A DNA stretch of 64,000 nt from Collimonas sp. PA-H2 (GCF_002564105.1 NZ_PDBX01000001.1:1550001-1614000); one strand, 5' to 3'. Positions 8,246 to 17,205 are shown, counted from the first letter of the stretch. Translations and numbers: made by a program. Notes: generated by a model from the letters alone, not told the origin.

Positions 8246-9130
8246 ATGCGCAGATTCATCCCCTCGACCTCCTGTCTGATCGCTTTTGACACGGCCGCAC
8301 GCCACCTCTCCTTCACCAAGGCGGCCAACGAACTGCACATGACCCAGGGCGCAGTCAGCCGGCAGGCGGCGATCCTGGAGGATTATCTCGGGGTAAAACT
8401 GTTCGAGCGCATCAACCGCCGCCTGATCCTGACCGCCGCCGGCGCCGAATACGCCGGCCAGGTAGCTGTCATCCTGAAAGAAATCGAGATGGCGACCTTC
8501 CAGGTGATGGCGCACAAGAATTCGGGCGGCGTGCTCAATCTGGCAACATTACCGACTTTCGGCATCAAGTGGCTGATTCCGCGCCTTGCCAAATTCACCG
8601 CCGCGCATCCGGACGTGATCCTGAACCTGAGCACCGAAGTGCTGCCTTTCGATTTCAACAACCGTGCGGTCGACGCCGCCATCCACTTCGGCGAGCCGAA
8701 CTGGCCCGGCGCGGTGATGGTGCGGCTGATGGGCGAGGAAGTGGTGCCGGTGTGCAGCCTGGCGCTGAGCAAGCAGATCAAGCGCATCGAAGACCTCGGC
8801 GGCATGACCTTGTTGCAACACACTACCCGCCCGCAAGCCTGGCAGGACTGGTTCAACCATGTCGGCGTGACATGTCCCGACGCCCTTTCCGGCCCCCGTT
8901 TTGAGCAGCTGGCGATGGTGATCCAGGCCGCCGCCGCCGGCCTCGGTGTGGCGCTGATGCCGAAATTTCTGGTGGAAACCGAAATCGCCCTCGGCCAGCT
9001 GCACGTGCCCTTCCCCTTTGCAGTGAAAAGCCCGCAAGCCTATTACCTGACCTATCCTGAGAAAAACGCCAGCAAGGCGGCCGTGATCAAGTTTCAGGAG
9101 TGGATCCTGAGCGAACTGGCGGACGCCTGA
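8246..9130 (+). CDS. LysR-family transcriptional regulator (GcvA-like)
   Basis: A 294-residue LysR protein. The N-terminal winged helix-turn-helix is clear (SCLIAFDTAARHLSFTKAANELHMTQGAVSRQ), and the start MRRFIPSTS and domain style are GcvA-like. The C-terminal effector domain runs from about residue 90. I chose ATG 8246; an upstream in-frame start at 8150 would add 32 residues unlike the family. It lies between the flavoprotein and the ALDH7 gene, all on the plus strand, so it probably controls this catabolic module; the effector (perhaps an aminoadipate-type intermediate) is unknown. Confidence 0.93.
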   Translation: MRRFIPSTSCLIAFDTAARHLSFTKAANELHMTQGAVSRQAAILEDYLGVKLFERINRRLILTAAGAEYAGQVAVILKEIEMATFQVMAHKNSGGVLNLATLPTFGIKWLIPRLAKFTAAHPDVILNLSTEVLPFDFNNRAVDAAIHFGEPNWPGAVMVRLMGEEVVPVCSLALSKQIKRIEDLGGMTLLQHTTRPQAWQDWFNHVGVTCPDALSGPRFEQLAMVIQAAAAGLGVALMPKFLVETEIALGQLHVPFPFAVKSPQAYYLTYPEKNASKAAVIKFQEWILSELADA

Positions 9131-9188
9131 GTCCGGCGTTTAGCCCGCTGCATGATCAAAGGTAATGATGTCCTGATATTTTTTGATT

Positions 9189-9235
9189 TTAAGATTCCTC
9201 GATTTATTCCTTATACTCAGCTATATCACTGATAT
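9189..9235 (+). promoter_or_regulatory. Candidate promoter and dyad upstream of the ALDH7 gene
   Basis: In the 156-base AT-rich gap before the ALDH7 gene, TTAAGA (9189-9194) and TATACT (9212-9217) are 17 bases apart, a plausible sigma-70 promoter. A short palindrome, ATATCA-C-TGATAT (9223-9235), follows it and could be a regulator site, though it is short. Pattern only. Confidence 0.35.
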
Positions 9236-9286
9236 GAAACTCGCCCATTCTTGAGGCAAGCTGATAGAACTCAGAACAAGGACATC

Positions 9287-10807
9287 ATGACGCAAATCTC
9301 ATCCATCTTCGCCGAACTCGGTTTCGACTTTTCCGCCCATGCCGGCAACGACCTGCATTCGCGCTCGCCGCGCGACGGCGCGGCGATTGGCGCGCTGCGC
9401 GCCCATACCGCGGCGGAAACCGAAGCCGCCATCAAGAACGCCCATCAAGCTTATGAAAAATGGCGCGTGGTGCCGGCGCCGGTGCGCGGCGAACTGGTGC
9501 GCATCCTGGGTGAAGTGCTGCGTGAAAACCGCGAGCCGCTGGGCAAGCTGGTGACGCTGGAATCCGGCAAGATCCTGTCCGAAGGCATAGGCGAAGTGCA
9601 GGAAATGATCGACATCTGCGATTTCGCGGTCGGCCTGTCGCGCCAGCTGTACGGCCTGACCATCGCTTCCGAGCGTCCTGGCCACCGCATGATGGAAACC
9701 TGGCATCCGCTGGGTGTGTGCGGCGTCATCACCGCCTTCAACTTCCCGGTCGCGGTGTGGGCCTGGAATGCCGCGCTGGCGCTGGTGTGCGGCAACGCCG
9801 TGATCTGGAAACCATCCGAAAAGACCCCGGTAGTCGCGCTGGCCGTGCACGCCTTGTATGAAAAAGCCGTGGCGCGTTTCTCGCAACAACGTCCAAACCT
9901 GCTGCCGGACCATCTGTGCCAGGTGGTGCTGGGCCGCGCCGAGATCGGCGCTACCCTGTCAGCCTCGCCGCTGGTGCCGCTGATCAGCGCCACCGGCAGC
10001 GTGCGCATGGGCCGCAAGGTTGCCACCACCGTGGCAGAACGTCTCGGTCGCAGCCTGCTGGAACTGGGTGGCAACAACGGCATGATCGTCACCCCGAGCG
10101 CCGACCTCAGCCTGGCTTTACGCGCCATCACCTTCTCCGCCGTCGGCACCGCCGGCCAGCGCTGCACCAGCTTGCGCCGCCTGTTCGTCCATAGCAGCAT
10201 TTATGCAGACGTGGTGAGCCGCATCGAACGCATCTACGCTAGCGTCAAGGTCGGCGATCCGCTGGCAGCGGACACTCTGGTCGGTCCGCTGATCGACCAG
10301 CAATCGTTCGAAGGCATGCAGGCCGCGCTGGAGCAGGCCAAGGCCGAAGGCGGCGTAGTCACCGGCGGAGAGCGGGTGCAGATCGGCGACAACGGCAACG
10401 CATTCTATGTGCGGCCGGCGCTGGTGCGCATGCCGCAGCAAAGCGCCATCGTGCATCACGAAACCTTTGCGCCTATCCTGTATGTGCTGTCCTACGATAA
10501 TTTCGAGGATGCCGTGCGCCTCAACAACGCCGTGCCGCAAGGCTTGTCGTCCGCCATCTTCACCAATGACGTGCGCGAAGCGGAAGCGTTCATGTCCGCC
10601 AGCGGCAGCGATTGCGGCCTGGCCAACGTCAACATCGGCACCAGCGGCGCTGAAATCGGCGGCGCTTTCGGCGGCGAAAAAGAAACCGGCGGCGGCCGCG
10701 AATCGGGTTCCGATTCCTGGAAGACCTACATGCGCCGGGCGACCAATACCATCAACTACAGCCGCACTTTGCCTTTGGCGCAGGGCGTCAAGTTTGATAT
10801 CGACTAA
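9287..10807 (+). CDS. amaB: ALDH7-family L-2-aminoadipate-6-semialdehyde (piperidine-6-carboxylate) dehydrogenase
   Basis: A 506-residue aldehyde dehydrogenase of the antiquitin (ALDH7) group. General base Glu259 (ELGGNN), nucleophile Cys293 (GQRCTSLRR) and the ALDH7 C-terminal signature (NIGTSGAEIGGAFGGEK, then GGGRESGSD and TINYS...LPLAQGIKF-like end) are present and very close to human ALDH7A1. The group oxidises 2-aminoadipate semialdehyde, in equilibrium with piperidine-6-carboxylate, to 2-aminoadipate with NAD(P). ATG 9287 has AAGGA about 7 bases before it. Together with the HglS-like and flavoprotein genes it gives most of a lysine/pipecolate route to 2-oxoglutarate. No aminoadipate transaminase is seen here. 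Confidence 0.9.
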   Translation: MTQISSIFAELGFDFSAHAGNDLHSRSPRDGAAIGALRAHTAAETEAAIKNAHQAYEKWRVVPAPVRGELVRILGEVLRENREPLGKLVTLESGKILSEGIGEVQEMIDICDFAVGLSRQLYGLTIASERPGHRMMETWHPLGVCGVITAFNFPVAVWAWNAALALVCGNAVIWKPSEKTPVVALAVHALYEKAVARFSQQRPNLLPDHLCQVVLGRAEIGATLSASPLVPLISATGSVRMGRKVATTVAERLGRSLLELGGNNGMIVTPSADLSLALRAITFSAVGTAGQRCTSLRRLFVHSSIYADVVSRIERIYASVKVGDPLAADTLVGPLIDQQSFEGMQAALEQAKAEGGVVTGGERVQIGDNGNAFYVRPALVRMPQQSAIVHHETFAPILYVLSYDNFEDAVRLNNAVPQGLSSAIFTNDVREAEAFMSASGSDCGLANVNIGTSGAEIGGAFGGEKETGGGRESGSDSWKTYMRRATNTINYSRTLPLAQGVKFDID

Positions 10808-10904
10808 GCCGGAGCGGAATGGGGTAACGTTAGGACTGTCTCGATAAACCTTACCCTGTCTCTAAGCGACCCCGACTGCGCGTCCCGGTCTAGGCGACCC
10901 CGAC

Positions 10905-10967
10905 ATTCCCGCGAACGCGGGAATCCATTTTTACATCAGTAACATGGATCCTCGCGTTCGCGAGGAT
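10905..10967. repeat. Paired REP-like palindromes
   Basis: Two 20-bp palindromes: ATTCCCGCGAACGCGGGAAT (10905-10924) and ATCCTCGCGTTCGCGAGGAT (10948-10967), 23 bases apart, between the convergent ALDH7 and SDR genes. The first is followed by TTTTT on the plus strand. They resemble widespread REP-type intergenic repeats and may work as a two-sided terminator or mRNA stabiliser. Confidence 0.7.
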
Positions 10968-11007
10968 GACGGAGCAGTAGGGTGTGCTAGTTGCACACAC
11001 ACTATCC

Positions 11008-11847
11008 TTATATCTTCAGCAAAGTCGGCGCGCGCTGCTGCAGGATATCCTCCATCCGCACCTGGATCGCTTGTTTCATTTCGGGATGCGTCAGGATGTA
11101 AAAACGTTCCGCCGCAATCGCATCAAATACGTCATCGGCAACCTGGGTGACCGGGATGCCGTTCTCTACTGCGTGCAGCACCGCCATGGCTACCTTGGCG
11201 GCCACGGGGTCGGCGGCTGCCGGGGCTTGCTTGGCGCCGTCGCGATTGCGTTCCGAATGGCCGATGCCGGTCTTGACCCATCCCGGACATAGCACCGACA
11301 CCTTGATCAGCGACTTGCGCAAGGCGAGATCGTGATGCAAGCCCTCGGACATCGTCACTACCGCATGCTTGCTGGCGTTGTAGCTGGCCAGGCTGGGCTG
11401 CGAGGTGAGACCGGCCATCGAAGCCGTATTGACGATATGCCCTTCCTCTCCGTGCTTGAGCATGGTCGGAACAAACGCGCGCAAGGCATGCGTCACGCCA
11501 TAGAAATTGACGCCCATGACCCAGTCCCAATCCTTCTGGCTGGTTTCCCAGGCCGGCTTGGCGACCGCGACGCCGGCGTTATTCACCAGCAGGTGCACCT
11601 TGCCGAATGTGGCGAAGGCCTGCTCCGCCAGCGCGTTGACCTGCTCTTCACTGGCGACGTCGGTCGGCACGCCGATGACCTCTATCCCTTGCGCCCTGAA
11701 CTCCGCCACCGTGGCTTCCAGCTTGGCGGCGTTGATGTCGGCCAGCACCAGTTTCATGCCTTCGGCTGCAGCGCGTACTGCGATGCCCTTGCCTATGCCT
11801 TCGGCGCCGCCGGTGATGACCGCGACTTTGCCCTGTAAATTTTTCAT
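11008..11847 (-). CDS. SDR family oxidoreductase
   Basis: A 279-residue classical short-chain dehydrogenase. The cofactor motif TGGAEGIGKG lies near residue 12, D37 after the second strand (LVLADIN) suggests NAD, and NNAG, the catalytic Ser (NTASMAG) and the YNASK pair (Tyr/Lys) are intact. The C-terminal extension (about residues 235-279, ending RAPTLLKI) is longer than in FabG-like SDRs. It is the last gene of a five-gene minus-strand set headed by the ACAD11-like gene, 37 bases after the next SDR. The substrate, perhaps a hydroxyacyl-CoA or derived ketone, is inferred only from context. Confidence 0.88.
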   Translation of the reverse strand: MKNLQGKVAVITGGAEGIGKGIAVRAAAEGMKLVLADINAAKLEATVAEFRAQGIEVIGVPTDVASEEQVNALAEQAFATFGKVHLLVNNAGVAVAKPAWETSQKDWDWVMGVNFYGVTHALRAFVPTMLKHGEEGHIVNTASMAGLTSQPSLASYNASKHAVVTMSEGLHHDLALRKSLIKVSVLCPGWVKTGIGHSERNRDGAKQAPAAADPVAAKVAMAVLHAVENGIPVTQVADDVFDAIAAERFYILTHPEMKQAIQVRMEDILQQRAPTLLKI

Positions 11848-11884
11848 GCGTGTTTTCCTGTCAATCCAAGTATTAATGCAAGTA

Positions 11885-12655
11885 TTAATTCAGCAGATAG
11901 CCGCCATCGACATTCATGCAAACCCCGGTGGTGTAACTGGCCGCCGGCGACACCAGGTACAGCACCGCGCCCGCCATCTCGTCCGGCTGGGCGACGCGGT
12001 TCATGGGAATGTGCTGCAGCGCCTGTTTCAGGATAGCTGGATTGTCGATCAGGGCCGCCGCAAACTTGGTTTCGGTAAAGCCAGGCAGCAAGGCGTTGAC
12101 GCGCACGCCGCTGGCCGCGCATTCCTTGGCGAAGGCCTTGGTCATCGAGATCACCGCCGCCTTGGTGATCGAGTAAATTCCCTGGAACACGCCAGGCGTG
12201 ACGCCGTTGACCGAGGCGACATTGACGATGGCGCCGCCACCGCCCTGCGCCATCAGCTTGGCGCCGTAAGAAGACATGAAGAAATAGCCGCGGATGTTGA
12301 CGTCGACCGTTTTCTGGAAGGCCGCCAGGTCGGTCTCGACGATCGGTCCGAAATGCGGATTGGCGGCAGCGTTGTTGATCAGGATATCCAATCGGCCGTG
12401 CTTGCCGGTGATGGCCTGGAACAGTGCTTCGATCTGCGCCATTTCACCGATGTGGCAAGCGATGGTTTCTGCCGTGCCGCCGGCTGCCACGATCTCCGCC
12501 ACTACCTTGTCGCAGGCCTCCGCCTTGCGGCTGGAAACGATGACGTGCGCGCCATGCTGCGCCAGCGTGCGCGCGATCGATGCGCCGATGCCGCGGCTGG
12601 CGCCGGTCACCAGGGCGATTTTTCCTTTCAGGTCAAACATGGATGTGCTGGTCAT
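11885..12655 (-). CDS. SDR family oxidoreductase
   Basis: A 256-residue classical SDR: TGASRGIGASIA, NNAA (NNAG variant), NVASVNG with the catalytic Ser, YSITKAA with Tyr/Lys, and the FabG-like end (GVCMNVDGGYLLN). VSSRKA after the second strand fits NADP preference. ATG 12655 is preceded by AAAGGAG with good spacing. It lies between the histidine phosphatase and the last SDR in the same operon. In ACAD10/11-type clusters such SDRs commonly accompany hydroxyacyl-CoA breakdown; the substrate here is not determined. Confidence 0.9.
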   Translation of the reverse strand: MTSTSMFDLKGKIALVTGASRGIGASIARTLAQHGAHVIVSSRKAEACDKVVAEIVAAGGTAETIACHIGEMAQIEALFQAITGKHGRLDILINNAAANPHFGPIVETDLAAFQKTVDVNIRGYFFMSSYGAKLMAQGGGGAIVNVASVNGVTPGVFQGIYSITKAAVISMTKAFAKECAASGVRVNALLPGFTETKFAAALIDNPAILKQALQHIPMNRVAQPDEMAGAVLYLVSPAASYTTGVCMNVDGGYLLN

Positions 12656-12678
12656 GCCTTGCTCCTTTAACTGGTTGT

Positions 12679-13386
12679 CTATCGATAACTCACTAAGCCT
12701 GGATCGCGCGCGCTTTCAAGGTGTGCGTAACTATTCATGTAGCTCAAGCTGACCCGCCCCGGGCTGTGCAAGAGCTTGGTGACGCCGGTGTTGACCAGCG
12801 CCCAGTTCAACTCGAAAATCTGGCGGTCCGGGATCGCCAGCAACTGCTGGCAGATCACGCTGACCGGGCCGCCCGAGGTAAACACCCAGGCGGACTGGCC
12901 CTTGCCGGCAGCTTCCAGCAAGCGCGCCAGGGCGGCGCTGCAGCGCGCCTTGAACACCGTCCACGGCTCATCATAGTCGCCGTCGTGCTCGCCGCCGACC
13001 CAGCGCGCTACCGCCTTGGCAAACACTTTCTGGAAAGCGCGCGTGGGATTTTCCTGCTGCGCCAGGTAGGCCGCCAGCACGGCAGGATCGGCAAACTCAG
13101 GCATCAGCCGCAACAGTACTTGCTGGTGATCGAATTCGTCGAAGCCCGGGTCCAGCAAAGCCTGCGGCGCACGCTCTGCTCGCGGCGACCACGCGGCCAG
13201 GCAGGCATCGCTGCTCTGCCGATGGCGGCGGTGACTGCCGGTGACCAGCAAGGAAATATCCTGGCCGGTCTGTGCCAGCCACTGCCCCAGCAAGGTCGCC
13301 TGCCGTGCACCCAGCTCAGAGAGCTGGTCGTAATCGGCGGCGCCGAAGCTGGCTTGGCCATGCCGCACCAGATAGATGGCGCCCAT
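12679..13386 (-). CDS. Histidine phosphatase family protein
   Basis: A 235-residue member of the phosphoglycerate-mutase-like superfamily. The phosphohistidine motif LVRHGQAS is at residues 6-13, with a second basic pocket at GSHRRHRQS and the catalytic FTSGGPVSV (in place of the usual SHGG) near residue 175. It would remove or transfer phosphate through a phosphohistidine. The gene is in the operon of the ACAD and APH-fold kinase genes, so a role on a phosphorylated acyl intermediate or in cofactor recycling is possible, but I have no direct evidence. The SGG in place of HGG is worth checking by alignment. Confidence 0.85.
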   Translation of the reverse strand: MGAIYLVRHGQASFGAADYDQLSELGARQATLLGQWLAQTGQDISLLVTGSHRRHRQSSDACLAAWSPRAERAPQALLDPGFDEFDHQQVLLRLMPEFADPAVLAAYLAQQENPTRAFQKVFAKAVARWVGGEHDGDYDEPWTVFKARCSAALARLLEAAGKGQSAWVFTSGGPVSVICQQLLAIPDRQIFELNWALVNTGVTKLLHSPGRVSLSYMNSYAHLESARDPGLVSYR

Positions 13387-13428
13387 CTCAGGCTTGCTCC
13401 GGTGCAGCTGGCATCAGTGTGATCTGGC

Positions 13429-14496
13429 TCATATGGTCGATTGCGCGATCAGATTGCGGCAGCGCTGGTCAAGATAATTGACGACGTGGCCGAACATGGC
13501 GAACTGCGGATTCGTGGTTTGCCCGTGATGGAAGCGGTAATAGATTTGCTGGATGATCACCGCCAGCCGGAACAAGCCGTAGATCTCATAGAAATCGAAA
13601 TGGTCGGTGCGGTAGCCGGTCTGCTCGCCATAGTAGGCAATCACTTCCTTGCGCGTCAGCATGCCCGGCAGGTGCGTCGGCTGGCGCCGCATCATCATGA
13701 ATTGCGGCTCGTCGTCGGCCTGTACCCAGTAGGCCAGCGTATTACCGAGGTCCATCAGCGGATCGCCCAGGGTCGCCATTTCCCAGTCCAGCACGCCGAT
13801 CACCTTCAAAGGATCTTCGGCATCCAGCACCACGTTGTCGAAACGAAAATCGTTGTGGATCAGGCAGGTGGCGACGTCGGCTGCCGGCATCTTGTCGGCC
13901 AGCCAGCGCATCACTTCTTCGCAGTCGACCACGTCGTCGGTGCGCGCCTTGCGGAAGCGCTCGCTCCAGCCGGCAATCTGCCGCTGCACATAACCCTCGC
14001 CCTTGGCCAGATGGGCCAGGCCGGCCGCCTGGTAATCGACCTTATGCAGGGCGATCATCTTGTCGATCACGTTCAGGCAAAGCTGGCGCGTGTCGCTCTC
14101 GCTCAGTTCCATGCCGGGCGGCAGCTTGTTGCGCAAGATGATGCCGCGCAGCCGTTCCATCACATAGAAATCGCTGTCCATCACCTCGCGGTCCTGGCAA
14201 GTTGCAAACACGCTAGGCACGTAAGGATAGACCGGCTTCAGCTCGGCCATGATATTGGCTTCGCGCAGCATGTCGTGGGCCGACTTGGCCTTGGCGCCGA
14301 ACGGCGGCCGGCGCAGGATCAGTTCGCGCTCGCCGTAGCTCAGCAGGTAGGTCAGGTTGGAGGCGCCGCCAGGAAACTGGGTCACCACCGGCAAGCCTTG
14401 CAGGCTGCTGTCGACGCCTTGCAGAAAGGCGGCGATCTTGGCGACGTCCAGTTCTTCGCCGCTGCGCACCGCGCCGGCTTGATCGATCAGGCTCAT
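13429..14496 (-). CDS. APH-fold phosphotransferase (ACAD10/11- or LvaA-type acyl-CoA kinase)
   Basis: A 355-residue aminoglycoside-phosphotransferase-fold kinase with catalytic IHNDFRFDN and metal-binding [12 protein letters not shown]. This is the subgroup fused to acyl-CoA dehydrogenase in animal ACAD10/ACAD11 and represented by LvaA in Pseudomonas levulinate breakdown, where the kinase phosphorylates 4-hydroxyacyl-CoA. The start ATG (14494-14496) overlaps the ACAD stop codon as ATGA, so translation is probably coupled; a longer open frame upstream only shadows the ACAD gene. It is not an antibiotic resistance kinase by context. Confidence 0.85.
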   Translation of the reverse strand: MSLIDQAGAVRSGEELDVAKIAAFLQGVDSSLQGLPVVTQFPGGASNLTYLLSYGERELILRRPPFGAKAKSAHDMLREANIMAELKPVYPYVPSVFATCQDREVMDSDFYVMERLRGIILRNKLPPGMELSESDTRQLCLNVIDKMIALHKVDYQAAGLAHLAKGEGYVQRQIAGWSERFRKARTDDVVDCEEVMRWLADKMPAADVATCLIHNDFRFDNVVLDAEDPLKVIGVLDWEMATLGDPLMDLGNTLAYWVQADDEPQFMMMRRQPTHLPGMLTRKEVIAYYGEQTGYRTDHFDFYEIYGLFRLAVIIQQIYYRFHHGQTTNPQFAMFGHVVNYLDQRCRNLIAQSTI

Positions 14497-15728
14497 GCCG
14501 CAGCTCCCTGCGCCGCGGCGCGAACGCCTTGCGCTTTCAGTTCCAGCTTGGCGATCAGGGCCCGATGTACTTCGTCCGGGCCGTCCGCCAGCCGCAGTAT
14601 GCGGGCATAGGCATACAGGCCGGTCAGCGGCAAGTCGTCGCAGACGCCGGCGCCGCCGTGCATCTGGATCGCCTGGTCGATCACCAGCTGCGCCACGTTC
14701 GGCACCACTACCTTGATCTGCGAAATCTCGCTCATGGCTGCCTTGGCGCCGACGTTGTCCATCATCCATGCGGCTTTCAAGGTCAGCAGGCGCGCCTGTT
14801 CGATACCCATGCGGGCATTGGCGATGATGTCGGCATTGCCGCCCAGATCGGCCAGCGGTTTGCCGAAAGCAGTGCGCGTCAAGGCGCGTTGGCACATCAT
14901 TTCCAAGGCCACTTCAGCCGCACCGAGAGCCCGCATGCAGTGATGAATGCGACCTGGTCCGAGACGACCCTGGGCAATTTCAAACCCGCGTCCTGGCCCG
15001 GCGATGATATTCGACAGCGGTACCTTTACATTGGTGAAACTGACTTCGCCGTGGCCGTAGGGCTCGTCGAGCGCGCCGAATACCGGCAGCATGCGTTCGA
15101 TCTTGACCCCGGGCGTATCCAGCGGCACGATCACCATCGAATGGCGCGCGTGTTTGGGGCCGTCCGGGTAAGTCAGTCCCATGAAAATCACGAACTTGCA
15201 GTCGGGATGGCCGATGCCTGTGCTCCACCATTTGCGGCCGTTGAGCAGCACTTCGTCGCCTTCGACGATGGCAGTGGCGCGCATATTAGTGGCGTCGCTG
15301 GAAGCGACTTCGGGTTCGGTCATGCAGAAGGCCGAGCGGATTTCACCGGCCAGCAGCGGCTTGAGCCATTGTGCTTGCTGCGCCGGCGAACCGTACTTGA
15401 CCAGCACTTCCATATTGCCGGTATCCGGCGCGTTGCAGTTGAAGACTTCCGGCGCGATGTGCGAGCGGCCCATGATTTCCGCCAATGGCGCGTAATCGGT
15501 ATTGCTGAGGCCGGCGCCGAATTCCGCGTCCGGCAGGAACAGATTCCACAAGCCGGCTGCTTTCGCCTTGGCTTTCAGCGCCAGCATCACCGGCGGCACA
15601 TTCCATGGCCGCGCGCCGCGCTTGAGCTGGCTGAAATATTCCGCTTCCGCCGGCAGCACGTGCTCGTTCATGAAGGCATTGAGCCGCTCGATGTATTGGC
15701 GGGCCTGGGGTGAATAAGCAAAATCCAT
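14493..15728 (-). CDS. ACAD11-like acyl-CoA dehydrogenase family protein
   Basis: A 411-residue acyl-CoA dehydrogenase fold protein closest in pattern to the ACAD domain of human ACAD10/ACAD11: [55 protein letters not shown] and [11 protein letters not shown] are all recognisable. In ACAD11-type systems this domain acts after the kinase, removing phosphate from 4-phosphoacyl-CoA to give an enoyl-CoA for beta-oxidation. ATG 15728 ([11 protein letters not shown]) was chosen over an upstream start that lacks family similarity. It is the first gene of the minus-strand operon, divergent from a LysR gene. Confidence 0.88.
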   Translation of the reverse strand: MDFAYSPQARQYIERLNAFMNEHVLPAEAEYFSQLKRGARPWNVPPVMLALKAKAKAAGLWNLFLPDAEFGAGLSNTDYAPLAEIMGRSHIAPEVFNCNAPDTGNMEVLVKYGSPAQQAQWLKPLLAGEIRSAFCMTEPEVASSDATNMRATAIVEGDEVLLNGRKWWSTGIGHPDCKFVIFMGLTYPDGPKHARHSMVIVPLDTPGVKIERMLPVFGALDEPYGHGEVSFTNVKVPLSNIIAGPGRGFEIAQGRLGPGRIHHCMRALGAAEVALEMMCQRALTRTAFGKPLADLGGNADIIANARMGIEQARLLTLKAAWMMDNVGAKAAMSEISQIKVVVPNVAQLVIDQAIQMHGGAGVCDDLPLTGLYAYARILRLADGPDEVHRALIAKLELKAQGVRAAAQGAAA

Positions 15729-15777
15729 GACGTTCCTCGACGGTTGGCGATGCAATCAGTGTGCCGCAAGGTCTATA

Positions 15778-15792
15778 ATTCATCAAATGAAT
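15778..15792. promoter_or_regulatory. Dyad in the divergent ACAD / LysR promoter region
   Basis: ATTCAT-CAA-ATGAAT is a perfect 6-bp inverted repeat in the 90-base AT-rich gap between the ACAD gene (minus) and the LysR gene (plus). LysR regulators commonly bind dyads in such divergent gaps. It is short, so only a candidate. Confidence 0.4.
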
Positions 15793-15818
15793 GATTTACA
15801 TAGATAATAATTAATCTC

Positions 15819-16763
15819 ATGCATATTAGCCGCATCGACCTCAATCTGTTCGTGGTGCTCGACACCATCTACGCGGAAGGCAATATCACCCGCGCAGCCA
15901 AGGCCCTGAGCCTGACCCAGCCGGCGGTCAGCCACGCCCTGGCGCGCCTGCGCGAACTGCTGGGCGATCCCTTGTTCATCCGGCAAGGCAGCAATATGCT
16001 GCCGACGCCGATGACACGTTCCCTGATCGGTCCGGTGCGGCAAGCCTTGCAGACGCTGGAAGTCAGCGTCAAGCACGGCAACCAGTTCGATCCGGCCAGC
16101 AGCCGCCGCAGTTTCAACCTCGGCCTGACCGGCGTGCTGGAAGCGCGGCTGCTGCCGCCGCTGATGCAGCTGCTGCAGGCACAAGCGCCGACAGTAGCGA
16201 TCAATTCGGTACGGGTGGAACGGCGCCAGCTGGCATCGGAACTGGCGGCCGGCACGCTCGACATCGCGGTCGACGTCTTGCTGCAGCGGCCGGCGGAGAT
16301 CCACAGTACGCCTTTATCGCGCGATGCGCTGGTGGTGATCGCGCGCCAGGATCATCCGGCGCTGCAGAAGGGCCTGGACCTGGAGACCTATCTGGCGCAA
16401 AGCCACATTTTAGTATCTTCGCGACGCACCGGCCCCGGCATAGAAGATGTCGAACTGGCGCGCATGGGCCGCCAGCGCCAGATCGGCTTGCGCTGCCAGC
16501 ACTACCACGCGGCCTGCCATGTAGTCAGCGCATCGGACCTGCTGACCACCATGCCCGAGCACTATGCCCAGATCGCCAACCTCAACCTGCCGAACCAGAT
16601 CTATCCGCTGCCGCTGCCAACACCGACCCTGGATGTGTATCTGTATTGGCATGAGAATGCGGAACTTGATCCGGCCAACCGCTGGCTGCGCGGGGTGCTG
16701 GGGCAGCTGTTTCCTGAACAGAATCGCCTGGCGACAGCTAAATCTCCAGGCAAGAAAAAATAG
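15819..16763 (+). CDS. LysR-family transcriptional regulator
   Basis: A 314-residue LysR protein with the N-terminal helix-turn-helix (DLNLFVVLDTIYAEGNITRAAKALSLTQPAVSHALARLR) and an effector-binding domain from about residue 90. The first residues (ISRIDLNLF) fit the NodD/LinR-like branch. It is transcribed divergently from the ACAD11-like operon and is the most likely regulator of that operon. A lysine-rich tail (KSPGKKK) ends the protein. The inducer is unknown. Confidence 0.93.
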   Translation: MHISRIDLNLFVVLDTIYAEGNITRAAKALSLTQPAVSHALARLRELLGDPLFIRQGSNMLPTPMTRSLIGPVRQALQTLEVSVKHGNQFDPASSRRSFNLGLTGVLEARLLPPLMQLLQAQAPTVAINSVRVERRQLASELAAGTLDIAVDVLLQRPAEIHSTPLSRDALVVIARQDHPALQKGLDLETYLAQSHILVSSRRTGPGIEDVELARMGRQRQIGLRCQHYHAACHVVSASDLLTTMPEHYAQIANLNLPNQIYPLPLPTPTLDVYLYWHENAELDPANRWLRGVLGQLFPEQNRLATAKSPGKKK

Positions 16764-16779
16764 CAGCGAATGCAGCTGC

Positions 16780-17142
16780 CTACTTTTTCGCCGGATGGGC
16801 CGCCTGCCACTTCCTGACGCAGAACTCGATGTATTCGCCTACACGGTTCTGCTCCGCCTCCGGTATCGCCAGGAACGCTTCCAGGCTGATGCTGAAAGGC
16901 CACTGGCCGGACTGTGAGGTCACCATCTTCGGGTTGCCGCTCCCAGTGGCCAGCCAGAAAATATCGACGCCAAGGAATTTCGCGGCAAGCGCCGAATTCT
17001 CCGCTGTCAGCGCCTTGGTTTTACCGGCAATCACCTGTCCGACCGCCTGCACACTGACGCCGATGGCGTCCGCGAGTTCTTGCCTGTCTTTTCGGGCTAT
17101 CTGCAAAGCCTCCGCGAGTCGCGCACCGTAATTATTCACCAT
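16780..17142 (-). CDS. XRE-family helix-turn-helix regulator
   Basis: A 120-residue protein with a Cro/CI-type helix-turn-helix in residues 8-65 (LAEALQIARKDRQELADAIGVSVQAVGQVIAGKTKALT, then AKFLGVDIFWLATG). The C-terminal half is short, without LexA-like peptidase residues, so it is a simple repressor-type protein. It is divergent from the degenerate SDR gene at 17239, with a perfect inverted repeat between them. The pair may be an accessory regulatory module or a phage remnant. Confidence 0.85.
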   Translation of the reverse strand: MVNNYGARLAEALQIARKDRQELADAIGVSVQAVGQVIAGKTKALTAENSALAAKFLGVDIFWLATGSGNPKMVTSQSGQWPFSISLEAFLAIPEAEQNRVGEYIEFCVRKWQAAHPAKK

Positions 17143-17164
17143 CGGTAAAGAATACTTTCATTCA

Positions 17165-17205
17165 ATTAAAGCATGGTTGCAATGTGCACTAAAGAATGCT
17201 TTAAT
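17165..17205. promoter_or_regulatory. Candidate operator between the XRE and SDR genes
   Basis: ATTAAAGCAT (17165-17174) and ATGCTTTAAT (17196-17205) are perfect 10-bp inverted repeats 31 bases centre to centre, about three helical turns. A related half site (AAAGAATACTTT, 17147-17158) lies closer to the XRE gene and repeats AAAGAATGCTTT at 17191-17202 with one change. The position suggests autoregulation by the XRE protein and control of the SDR gene. Confidence 0.55.

Noticed and set aside
13429..14496. Antibiotic (aminoglycoside) resistance kinase
   Set aside because: The fold is shared, but sequence and operon context fit the acyl-CoA kinase subgroup instead.
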